A stretch of DNA of 64,000 bases. Source: Aquibacillus sediminis (GTDB lineage Bacteria; Bacillota; Bacilli; Bacillales; Amphibacillaceae). The translations under genes and the position numbers were made by a program. The stretch lies in contig NZ_SZNM01000002.1 of NCBI RefSeq assembly GCF_005870085.1, positions 186,001-250,000 of the forward strand, written 5' to 3'. Shown one piece after another: positions 1 to 10,861 of this stretch. Every line of letters starts with the position of its first letter. Position 1 is the first letter of the stretch. The notes beneath the pieces are model-generated. The model saw only the letters and a program-made list of their open reading frames with translations, made no database searches and was not told the origin of the DNA.

Positions 1-40
1 AATTTTTTGCTCGGTCTACGATATGTATATAATAAATTAG

Positions 41-70
41 TTGACTATAGCTTTATTACGTATGTACATA
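41..70 (+). promoter_or_regulatory. Candidate sigma-A promoter of secDF
   Basis: TTGACT (41-46) and TACATA (65-70) are separated by 18 bp and lie about 45 bp upstream of the secDF start codon. The A+T-rich context and the T run at positions 3-8, perhaps the end of an upstream terminator, fit a new transcription start here. Inferred from hexamer match only. Confidence 0.45.
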
Positions 71-115
71 ATGATGTAATGGTAGGTAGATAGAGATTAG
101 GAGGCGCAAGACAAC

Positions 116-2368
116 ATGGCGAAACGAGGCAGAATCGTTGCCTTTTTTCTAATCGTACTAGTCTTTGCTGGAATGATTGGAACAACGATTACAGGAATTA
201 CGAAAGATATTAACTTAGGCCTTGATCTTCAAGGTGGCTTTGAAATTTTATACGAAGTAGAAACAGTCGATGAAGATCAAGAATTAACAACAGATGTGTT
301 AGAAGCAACCACCGAAGCATTGCGTAAACGTGTCGATGTGTTAGGAGTTAGTGAGCCGAATTTTGACATTGAAGGTGATGATCGAATTCGAGTCCAATTG
401 GCTGGGATTAGTGATCAAACAGAAGCAAGAGAATTAATGTCGACATCTGCTCGCTTATCATTCCGTGATGTCAATGATGTGGAATATATGGATGGTTCAG
501 ATATTAAAGAAGGGACTGCCCAACAAAATTTTAATGCAACAACGAATGAACCGGTTGTTACCTTGCAATTTAAAGATTCATCCATGTTTGGTGATGTCAC
601 ACGAGAAATTATGAACAAAGACATCCAAAATCAGTTAGTTATTTGGATGGATTATGAAGAAGGGGATTCATTCGAAGAGGAAAGATTGAAAGAGAATCCT
701 AAATTCATATCAGCACCAACATTTGACGAAGTACTTGATACACCTAATATTGAAATCAGAGGGAATTTCACCGTTGATTCAGCTCAAAATTTAGCTGATA
801 TTCTAAATGCAGGTTCATTACCGGTTAATCTGACGGAGATGTATTCTACTTCTGTCAGTGCTCAATTTGGTGAACAAGCATTAGATAAAACCATATTAGC
901 AGGTTTTATTGGTATTGCATTGATTTTCATTTATATCATTGCAGCTTATCGATTCCCTGGTATTATTGCAACTATTACGTTAGCCATCTATATTTACTTG
1001 ATTTTATTAGTATTTGAGTTAATCAATGGTGTCTTAACATTACCAGGTATTGCGGCGTTAGTATTAGGGGTTGGTATGGCGGTTGATGCCAATATTATCA
1101 CCTATGAACGGATTAAAGAGGAACTCAAGCAAGGGAAGTCCGTGATGGCAGCCTTTAAAGCAGGGAATAAAAATTCACTGTCAACCATTTTAGATGCCAA
1201 TATAACCACTATGATTGCAGCTGCAGTCTTGTTTATCTTTGGTACAAGCTCTGTCAAAGGGTTTGCGACCATGTTAATCATTAGTATTGTGTTAAGTTTT
1301 GTCACAGCCGTATTTGGCTCAAGATTGTTCCTATCACTTTGGGTCAAAAGTAAAATCCTAAACAAACGTCCAGGTTGGTTTGGTGTGAAGCAACAAGATA
1401 TTAAAGATATTGCAGATCCTACAGAAGTTGAACCAAAGGTGTTTGGTCGTCAGTTTGATTTTGTCAGCCATCGTAAAAAATTCTTTACGATTGCGATTGT
1501 GTTAGTAACTGCAGGTGTTCTATTTTTAGGAATATTCCAATTGAATTTAGGAATTGATTTTACTGATGGTTCCCGTGTCGAAATTGGAGCTGAAAACAGT
1601 CTAACCGCTGAACAAATTGAGGAAGATTTCGAATCATTAAAGCTAACACCTGAAAATATCGTGCTATCAGGTGATAATAATGACCGAGCAGTGGCTAGAT
1701 TTGATAAAGAACTAAGTCAAGATACGGTCACAGAAGTTCGAACCTATTTTAATGATGAATATGGTCAAAATCCTAATGTTAGTACGGTTTCACCTGTGAT
1801 CGCCCAAGAATTAGCTAAAAATGCTGCACTTTCTGTTTTATATGCATCGATTTTTATTATTATTTACGTCACCATTCGTTTTGAGTTCTATTTTGCAATG
1901 ACAGCCATCATTGCGCTGTTACATGATGCATTCTTTATCCTTGCATTGTTTAGTATTACAAGGTTAGAATTTAGTGTTACCGTCATTGCGGCGATTCTGA
2001 CAATTGTTGGTTACTCGGTTAACGATACGATTGTGACATTTGATAGGATTAGAGAAAACTTAAAACAGAGGAAACGTGTGAAAAACTTCGCTGAATTAGC
2101 TAAAATTGTTAATAAAAGTTTAATGCAAACATTACGAAGAAGTATTAACACAACGATCAGTACTGTCTTAGCGGCCGTCTGCTTACTAGTATTTGGTGCA
2201 TCAGCGATTACTACCTTTGCATTCGCCCTTGTCGTCGGGTTGCTAGCAGGTACTTATTCGTCCTTATTTATTGCTGCACAAATATGGTTAGTATGGCGTG
2301 GCAAGAAAATAAAAGAAAAACCGATTGTTTACGAAGAAAAGAAACAAATGGATGGACCGCAAGTTTAA
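116..2368 (+). CDS. secDF: Protein translocase subunit SecDF (fused SecD-SecF)
   Basis: Fused SecD and SecF in one 750-residue membrane protein, the usual arrangement in Bacillus. It uses the proton motive force to assist SecYEG/SecA export. A membrane helix (about residues 7-27) precedes the DLQGG signature (37-41) and the large external P1 domain. A membrane block with the GMAVDANIITYERI motif follows. A second leader helix and GIDFTDG open the SecF half at about residue 480, which carries the NDTIVTFDRIREN motif. The ATG at 116 follows a good AGGAGG-type site. A strong terminator follows, so the gene looks monocistronic. In B. subtilis yrvC lies next; here element E1 occupies that gap. Assignment is very secure. 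Confidence 0.98.
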   Translation: MAKRGRIVAFFLIVLVFAGMIGTTITGITKDINLGLDLQGGFEILYEVETVDEDQELTTDVLEATTEALRKRVDVLGVSEPNFDIEGDDRIRVQLAGISDQTEARELMSTSARLSFRDVNDVEYMDGSDIKEGTAQQNFNATTNEPVVTLQFKDSSMFGDVTREIMNKDIQNQLVIWMDYEEGDSFEEERLKENPKFISAPTFDEVLDTPNIEIRGNFTVDSAQNLADILNAGSLPVNLTEMYSTSVSAQFGEQALDKTILAGFIGIALIFIYIIAAYRFPGIIATITLAIYIYLILLVFELINGVLTLPGIAALVLGVGMAVDANIITYERIKEELKQGKSVMAAFKAGNKNSLSTILDANITTMIAAAVLFIFGTSSVKGFATMLIISIVLSFVTAVFGSRLFLSLWVKSKILNKRPGWFGVKQQDIKDIADPTEVEPKVFGRQFDFVSHRKKFFTIAIVLVTAGVLFLGIFQLNLGIDFTDGSRVEIGAENSLTAEQIEEDFESLKLTPENIVLSGDNNDRAVARFDKELSQDTVTEVRTYFNDEYGQNPNVSTVSPVIAQELAKNAALSVLYASIFIIIYVTIRFEFYFAMTAIIALLHDAFFILALFSITRLEFSVTVIAAILTIVGYSVNDTIVTFDRIRENLKQRKRVKNFAELAKIVNKSLMQTLRRSINTTISTVLAAVCLLVFGASAITTFAFALVVGLLAGTYSSLFIAAQIWLVWRGKKIKEKPIVYEEKKQMDGPQV

Positions 2369-2380
2369 ACTAGCGTAGTG

Positions 2381-2434
2381 AAAAAGGGTCTGTTGTCCTT
2401 TCAAGTTTAATGAAAGGGTAACAGTCCCTTTTTG
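2381..2434 (+). terminator. Rho-independent terminator after secDF
   Basis: Long imperfect hairpin: AAAAAGGG, CTGTT and CCTTTCA on the left pair with TGAAAGG, AACAG and CCCTTTTT on the right, ending in a T run. It begins 13 bp after the secDF stop. Confidence 0.85.
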
Positions 2435-2479
2435 TCACAAGAAATATAAACTCCGAATTTGAATTAGGTATTATATAAT

Positions 2480-2926
2480 CGCTACGGATACTCAGCTTTC
2501 CATTGGCAAGACCTTAGTTAAAATCCTTGGTAAAGAAAATCCCTTTACCAAATGGAGCTTCGGCTCGCGCTGTTCCCATAGGACAAGGAATGCTTCGTTA
2601 GCGATACATTGGACGAAGAAAATTGGGCTTTATTTTCGAGAAGTCTCCGTATTCTCCTACGCTGTTGATGCTGTTCTGATTTACGTCAGATAAAATACTT
2701 ATACTTATAGCAATAACTGAATCTGAGTGCATTGTTATACATGAGAAGAGGGATTTTTGCACGTATAATTAGCAATAAGCTATAAAATTACGATGCACAT
2801 AACAAGAGCGGAAATACATGGAGATATCCTGCGGGAGGAAAAGGCCTAGGTGAGACCTCTCGTGCTGTGGACGAGTGAGGAGGCTCATCAGCCGCCCAAG
2901 GAAAGTGTAGTGTATTTCCGCACCGC
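2480..2926 (+). repeat. Large structured repeat E1 (degenerate copy)
   Basis: Copy of the family described at E4. Half A spans about 2480-2664: it opens with GCTACGG..ATAC, contains CCCATAGGACAAGGAA and GACGAAGAAAATTGG, and closes with CTCCGTATTCTCC. Half B spans about 2816-2926: it opens with AGCGGAAATACATGGAGA, contains GGCCTAGGTGAGACC and GAGGAGGCTCATCAGCC, and closes with GTGTATTTCCGC. The two halves are separated by about 150 bp, as in other copies. I cannot find clear terminal inverted repeats here, so this copy looks decayed. The rest of the 2435-3114 gap shows no gene I can support; the open frames in it differ from those of other copies. Confidence 0.8.
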
Positions 2927-3114
2927 TATACTACCACTCATTTGGACAAAGAATGAGCGAGAAAATAAGCACATCGGAGTTTCTATCACCCCCGAACAAA
3001 AACGAATGAACCAACCTTTGTTTTTTTACAAACAATCTGGGGAAACATACACCTAGGATGAACAAGTAGGATCTTATACATTATTACTAAAGCTTGATGA
3101 AGGAGAGATGAGCA

Positions 3115-3459
3115 TTGAAAGGACAAACCTATACGATTTTAGCCCTTGTTTTTGCGATAATTATTGCAATATTTGCTGTGATCAATGTGGAACCTGTTGA
3201 AGTGAATTATTTATTTGGAACTGGTAGCTGGCCGTTAATTCTGGTGATTTTAATCTCTGTTTTAATGGGGGGGATCATAACTGCTTCGGTAGGTGTCGTT
3301 CGTTTAATTCGACTTCAACGGGAAAATCGTTCCCTAAGAACCAAGAACCAACAATTAGAGGAACAATTAGACAGTGAACCAGTCGAAACAGAATTAATCA
3401 CGGTGAACGAAGAGTTACCAGACACTGAACAATTCGAGGGAGAAACTAACAAAAAATAG
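3115..3459 (+). CDS. yrvD: LapA-domain (DUF1049) small membrane protein YrvD
   Basis: A 114-residue protein with two hydrophobic segments (about 5-27 and 40-63) around a short loop containing NVEPVEVNYLFG. A charged coiled coil (about 66-90) and an acidic tail follow. This is the LapA/DUF1049 layout. B. subtilis has yrvD of this type between secDF and recJ, so position supports the name. The start is TTG at 3115, chosen because AGGAGAG lies 8 bp upstream; the ATG at 3108 is out of frame. Its molecular role is not established; the family is linked to envelope assembly in Gram-negatives. Confidence 0.8.
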   Translation: MKGQTYTILALVFAIIIAIFAVINVEPVEVNYLFGTGSWPLILVILISVLMGGIITASVGVVRLIRLQRENRSLRTKNQQLEEQLDSEPVETELITVNEELPDTEQFEGETNKK

Positions 3460-3462
3460 TAT

Positions 3463-3505
3463 TTGCTACCCCTGATTGACTCTAGTATAATAAGTGAGTC
3501 AGGGG
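3463..3505 (+). promoter_or_regulatory. recJ promoter embedded in a dyad
   Basis: TTGCTA (3463-3468) and TATAAT (3486-3491) have exact 17-bp spacing. The promoter overlaps an imperfect inverted repeat: CCCCTGATTGACTC (3470-3483) against GAGTCAGGGG (3496-3505). The -10 box sits in the loop and the right arm reaches the ribosome binding site of recJ. The promoter is well supported; an operator or attenuator role for the dyad is inference. Confidence 0.6.
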
Positions 3506-3512
3506 TGAAATT

Positions 3513-5867
3513 ATGTTAAAAAGTCAAGCGAACTGGAAATTTACATATACAGAACGGATTGAACAGAATGAAGGTTTGAAACGACTTTCTTTGTCCACAC
3601 AAACAGAACGCTTGTTGTTGCAAAGAGGTATAAATACGCCCGAGAAAGCAGAGTTGTTTTTAAAACCTCAACTGGAACAGTTACATGCCCCTTCACTTCT
3701 AAAGGATATTGATAAAGCGTGTCAGAGGATTTTACAAGCCATTGAACAAGGTGAAAGTATTCTCGTATTTGGAGATTATGATGCGGATGGCGTGAGTTCA
3801 ACAACCGTAATGGTAGAAGCACTAAGGGAGGTTGGGGCTATTTGTGACTATTATATCCCTAACCGTTTCACAGAAGGATACGGTCCAAATGAACAAGCGT
3901 TTACAGAAGCCTATAAACAAGGATATCAAGTCATTATTACAGTTGATACAGGTATTGCCGCCGTCCATGAGGCAGAGGTTGCCAAACAATTAGGAATAGA
4001 TTTGATTATAACGGATCACCACGAAGTACAAGAAACCTTACCTAATGCTTATGCAATTGTCCATCCAAAATGCTCGGAAAACTATCCATTTAAGGAGTTA
4101 GCAGGGGTAGGCGTTGCATTTAAATTAGCACAACATTTATTAGGCTATTTTCCTAGTCAATTATTAGATCTAGTCGTTATTGGTACTATTGCTGACCTAG
4201 TACCGTTATTGGACGAGAATAGAGTACTTGCTTCTCATGGTTTACAAGCTATTTCCAATTCAAAGCGACCAGGAATTAAAGCATTAAGGAAACTATGTAA
4301 TATTGAAGGGTCTGTTACAGAAGAACATATTGGTTTTCAAATAGGTCCTAGAATCAATGCGGTAGGACGACTACAAGACGCATCTGCTGCTGTGGAGTTG
4401 CTTTTAACAGAAGACCCTGAGGAAGCAACCGAACTAGCGCAAATGATTCAGCAATTGAACCAAGAAAGACAGAAAATTGTTGCGGACATTGCCAAAGAAG
4501 CGGAAGCGATGGTGGAGGAAGACGATACTGGTAGTAATGATCATGTAATCGTAGTAGCGAAAGAAGGTTGGAATCAAGGTGTGTTAGGAATTGTTGCTTC
4601 CAAACTTGTTCGTACTTATGATCGACCAGCAATCGTCCTCACGATTCAACCGGAAAAACAACAAGCCAAAGGTTCCGCTAGAAGTATTCCAGCCTTTGAT
4701 CTTTTTAGTAATTGTATGGAGTTCCGTGATACGTTCATCCACTTTGGTGGACATGCACAGGCTGCAGGTATGACATTAACAGAAGAAAATATTGACTTAT
4801 TGCGAATGAAGCTAAACCAAGCTGCCGCGTCGCAACTTACAGAGGAAGATTATAAACAAGAGTTAACAATTGATGCTACTGTTGAGGTGAATGAATTAGA
4901 CTTGACAATGATTCAAGAAATTCAGCAGCTAGCTCCATTTGGAATGGGGAATCCTAAACCACTCTTCCATGTACAGGCAGTTCCATCAGAAGTACGTCAA
5001 ATTGGCAGTCAAAAGAATCATTTAAAACTAAACTTCCATCAAGATGGATCATCACTAGATTGTATAGGTTTTGGTATGGGAGGTCTTTACGATTACCTGT
5101 CCCCTCAGTCTACATTTGATGCAGTTGGCGAATTAGGAATCAATGAATGGAATGGAAAGAAAAAAATCCAGTTAATGCTTAAAGATTTAGCGGTCAATGA
5201 TTGGCAATTGTTTGATCATCGTGGGTCAAGACATTGGCATAAAAGTTTTCCGGTGGAACAAGTAGAGAATACATTGGCTATCCATTTTCAAGCCTTGAAC
5301 GATAACACAGTTCTACCTAATGGAATTCCTTTATTGGAATATACTAGGGACAATAGGACAATGATCGAGGATAGTGAAACAAAAACATTAGTTATATTGG
5401 ATTTACCAACATCATTAGATCACTTGATAGATGTATTACAAGCTCACAAACCTGAAAAAATATATGCATGTTATCGTTTGGCAGAAGGTCAATTTTTCAA
5501 TTCGATTCCAACAAGGGAAGACTTTAAATGGTTTTATGCAATGGTATTGAAGCGAAAGAAATTTGATCTTTCAAGTGAAATCCAACAGTTAGCTAAACAT
5601 AAAGGATGGAAACCTGGTAAAATCAAATTTATGGCACAAGTATTTTATGAATTGGGATTTGTAACAATGGATAATACTTGCATTTACCCAAGTTCCAATC
5701 CAGCTAAAAAGGATTTACAAGAAGCTCCAATTTATCAAACAAAATTAAAACAAATGGAAATTGAGGCAATCCTTTATTATTCAACTTACCAAGAATTAAA
5801 AGCCTGGTATACAGAACAAATGCAACAAGTTGGATTGCCTAAGGAGGAAGTAATTCATGGATTATAA
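3513..5867 (+). CDS. recJ: Single-stranded-DNA-specific exonuclease RecJ
   Basis: RecJ, a 5'-3' exonuclease on single-stranded DNA acting in recombination and mismatch repair. The DHH domain carries [14 protein letters not shown] (about 87-100), VDTGIA and TDHHEV metal-binding motifs. The DHHA1 domain has the [11 protein letters not shown] motif near residue 413, followed by an OB-type domain. The C-terminal 220 residues resemble the extra domain of Bacillus RecJ. At 784 aa it has the normal Firmicutes length. ATG at 3513 follows GGGGTGA. Its end overlaps apt by 11 bp, so the two genes are cotranscribed and probably translationally coupled. Confidence 0.97.
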   Translation: MLKSQANWKFTYTERIEQNEGLKRLSLSTQTERLLLQRGINTPEKAELFLKPQLEQLHAPSLLKDIDKACQRILQAIEQGESILVFGDYDADGVSSTTVMVEALREVGAICDYYIPNRFTEGYGPNEQAFTEAYKQGYQVIITVDTGIAAVHEAEVAKQLGIDLIITDHHEVQETLPNAYAIVHPKCSENYPFKELAGVGVAFKLAQHLLGYFPSQLLDLVVIGTIADLVPLLDENRVLASHGLQAISNSKRPGIKALRKLCNIEGSVTEEHIGFQIGPRINAVGRLQDASAAVELLLTEDPEEATELAQMIQQLNQERQKIVADIAKEAEAMVEEDDTGSNDHVIVVAKEGWNQGVLGIVASKLVRTYDRPAIVLTIQPEKQQAKGSARSIPAFDLFSNCMEFRDTFIHFGGHAQAAGMTLTEENIDLLRMKLNQAAASQLTEEDYKQELTIDATVEVNELDLTMIQEIQQLAPFGMGNPKPLFHVQAVPSEVRQIGSQKNHLKLNFHQDGSSLDCIGFGMGGLYDYLSPQSTFDAVGELGINEWNGKKKIQLMLKDLAVNDWQLFDHRGSRHWHKSFPVEQVENTLAIHFQALNDNTVLPNGIPLLEYTRDNRTMIEDSETKTLVILDLPTSLDHLIDVLQAHKPEKIYACYRLAEGQFFNSIPTREDFKWFYAMVLKRKKFDLSSEIQQLAKHKGWKPGKIKFMAQVFYELGFVTMDNTCIYPSSNPAKKDLQEAPIYQTKLKQMEIEAILYYSTYQELKAWYTEQMQQVGLPKEEVIHGL

Positions 5868-6369
5868 AAAGTATGTTACAGTTGTAGAAGATTGGCCTAA
5901 ACAAGGCGTTCAATTTAAAGATATTACTACATTAATGGATAATGGCAAAGCTTTCCGTTCTGCTGTTGATGAAATTGTTGCCTACTCCAAACAACGGGAT
6001 ATCGATATCGTTGTAGGACCTGAGGCAAGAGGTTTTATTGTTGGATGTCCTGTTTCCTATGCATTGGAAATAGGCTTCGCTCCAGTAAGAAAAGAAGGAA
6101 AACTACCACGAGAAGTCATTAAAGTAGACTATGGTTTAGAATACGGTGAAAATGTACTGACGATTCATAAAGATGCGATTAAACCTGGTCAGCGCGTGTT
6201 GATTACAGACGATTTACTAGCAACAGGTGGAACGATTGAGGCTACCATCAAGCTTGTTGAACAATTAGGTGGAATTGTCGTTGGTTGTGCATTTCTAATC
6301 GAATTAACCTATTTAAATGGTAGAGAAAAGCTAGAAGGCTATGATGTCTTAACTTTAATGCAATATTAA
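5857..6369 (+). CDS. apt: Adenine phosphoribosyltransferase
   Basis: A 170-residue enzyme converting adenine and PRPP to AMP (purine salvage). The PRPP-binding loop [13 protein letters not shown] lies at about residues 112-124, and the Apt signature VVGPEARGF is near residue 52. The ATG at 5857 lies inside the end of recJ behind AAGGAGG. The recJ-apt-rel order is conserved in Bacillus and places nucleotide salvage next to the (p)ppGpp enzyme. A hairpin follows the stop codon. Confidence 0.98.
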   Translation: MDYKKYVTVVEDWPKQGVQFKDITTLMDNGKAFRSAVDEIVAYSKQRDIDIVVGPEARGFIVGCPVSYALEIGFAPVRKEGKLPREVIKVDYGLEYGENVLTIHKDAIKPGQRVLITDDLLATGGTIEATIKLVEQLGGIVVGCAFLIELTYLNGREKLEGYDVLTLMQY

Positions 6370-6377
6370 TGGGAAAA

Positions 6378-6437
6378 GGAGTGCTCATCTAAAGAGTACT
6401 CCTTCTTACATGCATACCATTTGGAAAGGTATGTTTT
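6378..6437 (+). terminator. Tandem hairpins after apt
   Basis: First stem GGAGTGCTC/GAGTACTCC (6378-6386 with 6394-6402, one mismatch) is followed by a weak T-rich tract. Second stem CATACC/GGTATG (6413-6418 with 6428-6433) is followed by TTTTACTTT. Together they probably end the recJ-apt transcript. Confidence 0.6.
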
Positions 6438-6588
6438 ACTTTACATCTGGCTATATTTTATTGATACTGTATAATAACATAATAACAATATGAAACTTCT
6501 TTACTATAAAAATTGGTGAAAAACACTTATAATGAAAAAAACTGATCATTTGTAAATGAGCAGTAGTAAAAGGGACAAAGGTGATTAG

Positions 6589-8793
6589 ATGTCGAAAGAA
6601 AATATTTTGACAGCAGAAGATGTGATCAAGCAGGCCGCTCATTACTTGTCAAAGAAAGATCTTGATTTTATTAGTCATGCTTATCAATATGCAGAAGAGG
6701 CCCATAAGGATCAGTTCCGAAAGTCGGGGGAACCCTATATCATTCACCCAATTCAAGTGGCAGGCATCTTAGTGCATCTTGAATTAGATCCAGAAACCAT
6801 TGCTGGTGGATTCTTGCATGATGTCGTAGAAGACACAGAGGTGACGGTGGAACAGCTGGAACATGAGTTTAATCATGAAGTAGCCATGTTGGTGGATGGC
6901 GTTACCAAATTAGGGAAAATAAAATATAAATCCAAACAAGAACAACAAGCGGAAAATCATCGAAAAATGTTCATCGCCATGGCGAAGGATTTACGCGTGA
7001 TTTTGATTAAATTAGCGGACAGGCTTCATAACATGCGAACGCTTAAGCATTTACCTCCAGAAAAGCAACGGAGGATCTCCAATGAAACATTAGAAATCTT
7101 TTCACCATTAGCTCATCGATTAGGGATTTCAACCATAAAGTGGGAGTTGGAAGATACGGCTTTACGTTATTTAAATCCGCAACAATATTATCGTATTGTT
7201 CATTTGATGAAGCAAAAAAGAGCCGAGCGAGAGTATTATATCGATGAAGTCATGGGAGAAGTGCAGAAACAGTTGCAAGAGGTGAACATCAAAGCTGACT
7301 TTTCTGGACGGCCCAAACATCTTTATAGCATTTATAGAAAAATGGTATTGCAAAATAAACAGTTTAATGAGATATATGACCTATTAGCTGTTCGTATTAT
7401 CGTGGATAGTATTAAAGATTGTTATGCTGTGTTAGGTATTATTCATACATGTTGGAAGCCTATGCCAGGAAGGTTTAAGGATTATATCGCGATGCCTAAA
7501 CCAAACCTATATCAGTCCTTGCATACTACTGTGATTGGACCAAAAGGAGCTCCATTAGAAGTTCAAATTAGAACACAAGAAATGCATGATATTGCTGAAT
7601 ATGGGGTTGCTGCCCATTGGGCTTATAAAGAAGGAAAACAATTAGATCAATACAATAGCAATTCAGAAGAGAAATTAACATGGTTTAGAGAAATTCTTGA
7701 ATGGCAACAAGAAACACATGACGCAGAAGAATTTATGGAATCACTCAAAGTGGATTTATTCTCCGATATGGTCTATGTGTTTACACCAAAAGGAGATGTA
7801 ATTGAATTACCTGCAGGTTCTGTACCATTAGATTTTGCCTATAAAATTCATACAGAGGTTGGGAACCAAACGATTGGTGCAAGAGTCAATGGGAAGATGG
7901 AATCACTTGATTACAAGCTGAAAACAGGTGACATAGTCGAAGTAATGACATCCAAACATTCTTATGGACCATCTCAAGATTGGTTGAAAATCACGCAAAC
8001 ATCTCAGGCCAAAAATAAAATTAAGCAATTCTTTAAGAAACAACGACGGGATGAAAATATCGTCAAAGGGAAAGAATTAGTTGAAAAAGAAGTCCGAGCG
8101 ACTGGTTTTGATCCAAAAGACGTATTAACAACGGACAATATAGAAAGAATTATGGAAAAATTCAGTTTTACTAGTGAAGAAGATCTGTATGCGGCTGTCG
8201 GTTATCAAGGAATTACAGCAGCGCAAATTGCAACAAGGTTAACAGAGAAGCTCAGAAAACAGCAACAAAAAGGTCAAGAGCTGGAACAAACATTAGAAGA
8301 CGTAAAAAGTACACAATTCACACCGAAAAAGGTAAACCGAAAAGATTCAGGCGTACGTGTAGAAGGGGTCGATAATTTATTAGTTCGATTATCGAAATGT
8401 TGCAATCCTGTGCCAGGTGATGAAATTGTTGGTTATATTACTAAAGGTCGCGGGGTTTCTGTCCATCGTGCAGATTGTCCGAATATGAAAGCGGACGATG
8501 CGCAAGAACGAAAAATGAATGTAGAATGGGAAAATACGAATACGCAGACAAAACAATACCATGTTGATTTAGAGATCTCCGGTTATGATCGTCAAGGCTT
8601 ATTAAATGATGTCTTACAAGCTGTCAATGAAACGAAAACCAATATCATTGCTGTTAATGGCAAATCAGATCGTAACAAAATTGCACTTATACACATCACA
8701 ATTCTAATTCATAATGTTAACCATTTGCGTAAAATTGTGGAACGGTTGAAACAAATACACGAAGTATATACCGTGAAAAGAATGCTGCAATAA
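6589..8793 (+). CDS. relA: Bifunctional (p)ppGpp synthetase/hydrolase Rel
   Basis: Long-form RelA/SpoT homologue (734 aa) that makes and degrades the stringent-response alarmone. The N-terminal HD hydrolase has His53 and the HD pair at 77-78 in [11 protein letters not shown]. The synthetase domain (about 230-345) contains [17 protein letters not shown] domain lies at about 390-450, a conserved-Cys segment ([16 protein letters not shown]) near 600, and an ACT domain at the C-terminus. Both catalytic halves keep their motifs, so it is likely bifunctional. The ATG at 6589 is preceded by AAAGGTG. dtd follows 22 bp later, as in B. subtilis. Confidence 0.97.
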   Translation: MSKENILTAEDVIKQAAHYLSKKDLDFISHAYQYAEEAHKDQFRKSGEPYIIHPIQVAGILVHLELDPETIAGGFLHDVVEDTEVTVEQLEHEFNHEVAMLVDGVTKLGKIKYKSKQEQQAENHRKMFIAMAKDLRVILIKLADRLHNMRTLKHLPPEKQRRISNETLEIFSPLAHRLGISTIKWELEDTALRYLNPQQYYRIVHLMKQKRAEREYYIDEVMGEVQKQLQEVNIKADFSGRPKHLYSIYRKMVLQNKQFNEIYDLLAVRIIVDSIKDCYAVLGIIHTCWKPMPGRFKDYIAMPKPNLYQSLHTTVIGPKGAPLEVQIRTQEMHDIAEYGVAAHWAYKEGKQLDQYNSNSEEKLTWFREILEWQQETHDAEEFMESLKVDLFSDMVYVFTPKGDVIELPAGSVPLDFAYKIHTEVGNQTIGARVNGKMESLDYKLKTGDIVEVMTSKHSYGPSQDWLKITQTSQAKNKIKQFFKKQRRDENIVKGKELVEKEVRATGFDPKDVLTTDNIERIMEKFSFTSEEDLYAAVGYQGITAAQIATRLTEKLRKQQQKGQELEQTLEDVKSTQFTPKKVNRKDSGVRVEGVDNLLVRLSKCCNPVPGDEIVGYITKGRGVSVHRADCPNMKADDAQERKMNVEWENTNTQTKQYHVDLEISGYDRQGLLNDVLQAVNETKTNIIAVNGKSDRNKIALIHITILIHNVNHLRKIVERLKQIHEVYTVKRMLQ

Positions 8794-8815
8794 ACCAGGT
8801 AAGGGGATATTTACA

Positions 8816-9262
8816 ATGAAAGCTGTAATTCAAAAAGCTAAACAAGCAAGTGTAGCGGTTGAAGGTGAAACCGTTGGTGAAATTGATAAAGGGTTAGTTA
8901 TATTACTTGGTGTTACTCATGAAGATACAGAAGAAGATGCCAACTATTTAGTTAATAAAATTATCAATTTAAGGATCTTTGAGGATGACGCTGGAAAAAT
9001 GAACTTGTCACTAAAGGACGTGGCGGGTAGTTTGTTGTCGATTTCGCAATTCACGTTATATGGTGATTGTCGCAAGGGAAGAAGACCAAATTTTATGGCA
9101 GCAGCGAAACCGGAACCTGCCAAAACGTTGTATGAAACATTTAATCGTTTAGTGAGCGAACAAGGCGTTCATGTTGAAACAGGTCAATTTGGAGAAATGA
9201 TGGATGTTAACTTGACAAATGACGGTCCTGTTACACTAATCATTGATAGTTCGGATAGATAA
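8816..9262 (+). CDS. dtd: D-aminoacyl-tRNA deacylase
   Basis: A 148-residue enzyme that hydrolyses D-aminoacyl-tRNAs (and glycyl-tRNA-Ala) to keep D-residues out of proteins. The family motifs [17 protein letters not shown] (about 78-94) and [11 protein letters not shown] (C-terminal, with the cross-subunit GPVT motif) are intact. It lies 22 bp after relA behind AAGGGGA and is followed by a strong terminator. The rel-dtd pair is conserved in Firmicutes. Confidence 0.97.
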   Translation: MKAVIQKAKQASVAVEGETVGEIDKGLVILLGVTHEDTEEDANYLVNKIINLRIFEDDAGKMNLSLKDVAGSLLSISQFTLYGDCRKGRRPNFMAAAKPEPAKTLYETFNRLVSEQGVHVETGQFGEMMDVNLTNDGPVTLIIDSSDR

Positions 9263-9308
9263 AAGTATAAATAAAATCAGAGTGGTTTATTTAAAGTTAA
9301 CAAAAAAA

Positions 9309-9338
9309 GCAGTCCATAACGCATGGGCTGCCTTTTTT
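9309..9338. terminator. Bidirectional terminator between dtd and the amidase gene
   Basis: GCAGTCC/GGGCTGC hairpin (one wobble) flanked by A7 on the left and T7 on the right. It can end both dtd (plus) and the convergent amidase gene (minus). Confidence 0.85.
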
Positions 9339-9391
9339 TATGTCATTAATAACGTTAGACTCATTACTGTATCGAGTTATTAGAACAATGC

Positions 9392-10477
9392 TTATTCACG
9401 AAAATATTTGTTTAATCCACTAATAATCCCTTTGGCAAGTTTCTGTTGGTAGACAGTCGATTGAATATGATTTTCCTCTGTTTCATTAGATATGAATCCT
9501 AGCTCAATTAACACAGCGGGTCGACGGTTTTCTCTTAATACTTGATAATTTTCTTGATGTGTCCCTCTATCTCTTGCGCTAGTTGTTTTAATTAACTCAG
9601 CTTGTATGTTTCGGGCTAACTGTTGGTCGTGTTCCGCATAGTAATAGGTATTCACGCCAGACGCAGTAGGTATTTCTGGTGTGCTATTGTAATGAAGACT
9701 AATAAATGCATCAGCTACTGCAGCATTAGCAACACTGGCTCGTCCACTCAAAGACATGTAATAATCTGTAGGACGTGTTTGGATGACTTCTGCACCAAGC
9801 ATGTCAAGATAAGAGGCAAGTTTCTCTGCAGTTACCGTAGTATAGTGTTTTTCGTAATTTCCACTACTTCCTATCGCTCCTGCATCGACACCTCCATGCC
9901 CAGCATCAATAATAATTTTCTTATTGGTTAAACTGTTATTCTCGATTTGAGTAAATTGATGACTTCCAGGATCTACTAACCATTTAGCTATAAATGCTTG
10001 TTGGTCCTCTGATTGAATTTCATACCAATCATCCTTCAGTTGAATCACGTCAAATATTTCCCCACGGTTTGTTGAACCAACAATATCATAGCTGGTTGAA
10101 GGACCACTACGTATATTTGTGTCATCATAAAGAACGGTAATGGTTTGGGTATCCGTCTGTTCAAGTGCCTCTTGGTCTTTGGAAGAGGTGTCTTCTTGCG
10201 TCTCGTCAAAGGTAGTGTATTCGTTTGTCACCCACCCTGGACCATTTTCCAGTTGTATCTCAGTCCAGTCCCCCTGCTCGGATAAGGCTTGATAGGATTC
10301 ATCTTCATGAACTTGCCCAATTACATCATAATCAAGTCCTGGACCTGAACGTACATTTAGATTATTAACATTGATGAAGACTTCCTTCGCATAAACCACA
10401 GTAGAAATGACCATACTGAAGCTAATTATCATTAAACATATTAAGACTGCTTTTCTATATTTTCTTAACAAACTCAT
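9392..10477 (-). CDS. N-acetylmuramoyl-L-alanine amidase with two SH3 domains
   Basis: Secreted zinc amidase that cleaves the stem peptide from MurNAc in peptidoglycan. A signal or anchor helix (about residues 9-31) precedes two bacterial SH3 repeats (about 33-90 and 115-170, each with a VRSGPG or IRSGPS core). An Amidase_3 domain follows: IDAGHGGVDAGAIG, ISLHYNS and VLIELGFISN supply zinc and catalytic residues. An upstream start at 10522 exists, but AGGAGG lies just before the ATG at 10477, giving 361 aa and a normal leader. Position corresponds to B. subtilis yrvJ. Confidence 0.9.
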   Translation of the reverse strand: MSLLRKYRKAVLICLMIISFSMVISTVVYAKEVFINVNNLNVRSGPGLDYDVIGQVHEDESYQALSEQGDWTEIQLENGPGWVTNEYTTFDETQEDTSSKDQEALEQTDTQTITVLYDDTNIRSGPSTSYDIVGSTNRGEIFDVIQLKDDWYEIQSEDQQAFIAKWLVDPGSHQFTQIENNSLTNKKIIIDAGHGGVDAGAIGSSGNYEKHYTTVTAEKLASYLDMLGAEVIQTRPTDYYMSLSGRASVANAAVADAFISLHYNSTPEIPTASGVNTYYYAEHDQQLARNIQAELIKTTSARDRGTHQENYQVLRENRRPAVLIELGFISNETEENHIQSTVYQQKLAKGIISGLNKYFRE

Positions 10478-10612
10478 ATTTCCTCCTGTATTTGTTACAT
10501 AGTATTGCACAATTTGTTCCATACTTAAAAAAAGATAATTAAATTAGATTGTGATCTTCTTTATAGTAATAAAATCAACGTTAAAAAGTCAAAGGATAAA
10601 GGAGTTGTACTA

Positions 10613-10786
10613 GTGAGGTTTCACCAAAAGCAAGCAAATGCCCAAATGATCTCGGATACAACTGGTGTACATGTACACAGAGCGATGGATCTAGAAGGGA
10701 AAAGCAATAGTTTGGAAATAGCAGAAGAACTTGGTGTTACAAAAAATGATATAAAAAAAATAAAAGAAAAAATGAATCGTTCTTGA
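10613..10786 (+). CDS. Small HTH-like protein upstream of hisS
   Basis: A 57-codon reading frame with GTG start at 10613 behind AAAGGAG. The C-terminal half (SLEIAEELGVTKNDIKKIK) has the spacing of a helix-turn-helix, close to the sigma region 4/MerR type. The N-terminal half is basic and His-rich. It sits where B. subtilis carries yrzK, but I do not recognise the family with confidence and give no symbol. Its TGA stop is embedded in the -35 box of the hisS promoter. It probably runs from its own promoter, divergent from the amidase gene. Confidence 0.6.
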   Translation: MRFHQKQANAQMISDTTGVHVHRAMDLEGKSNSLEIAEELGVTKNDIKKIKEKMNRS

Positions 10787-10811
10787 CAACTTGCGCATCA
10801 AACATTATGAT
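10783..10811 (+). promoter_or_regulatory. Sigma-A promoter of the hisS-aspS operon
   Basis: TTGACA (10783-10788) and TATGAT (10806-10811) with exact 17-bp spacing, about 45 bp upstream of the T-box leader. The -35 box contains the stop codon (10784-10786) of the upstream small gene. Confidence 0.75.
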
Positions 10812-10861
10812 TATAAACAATTAAAACATAAATATGTAATTTAGTATAACAAAATAGATTC

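Noticed and set aside
2850-3056. 68-codon open frame inside repeat E1
   Set aside because: It lies over half B; other copies do not keep this frame, start or stop, and no ribosome site is seen.
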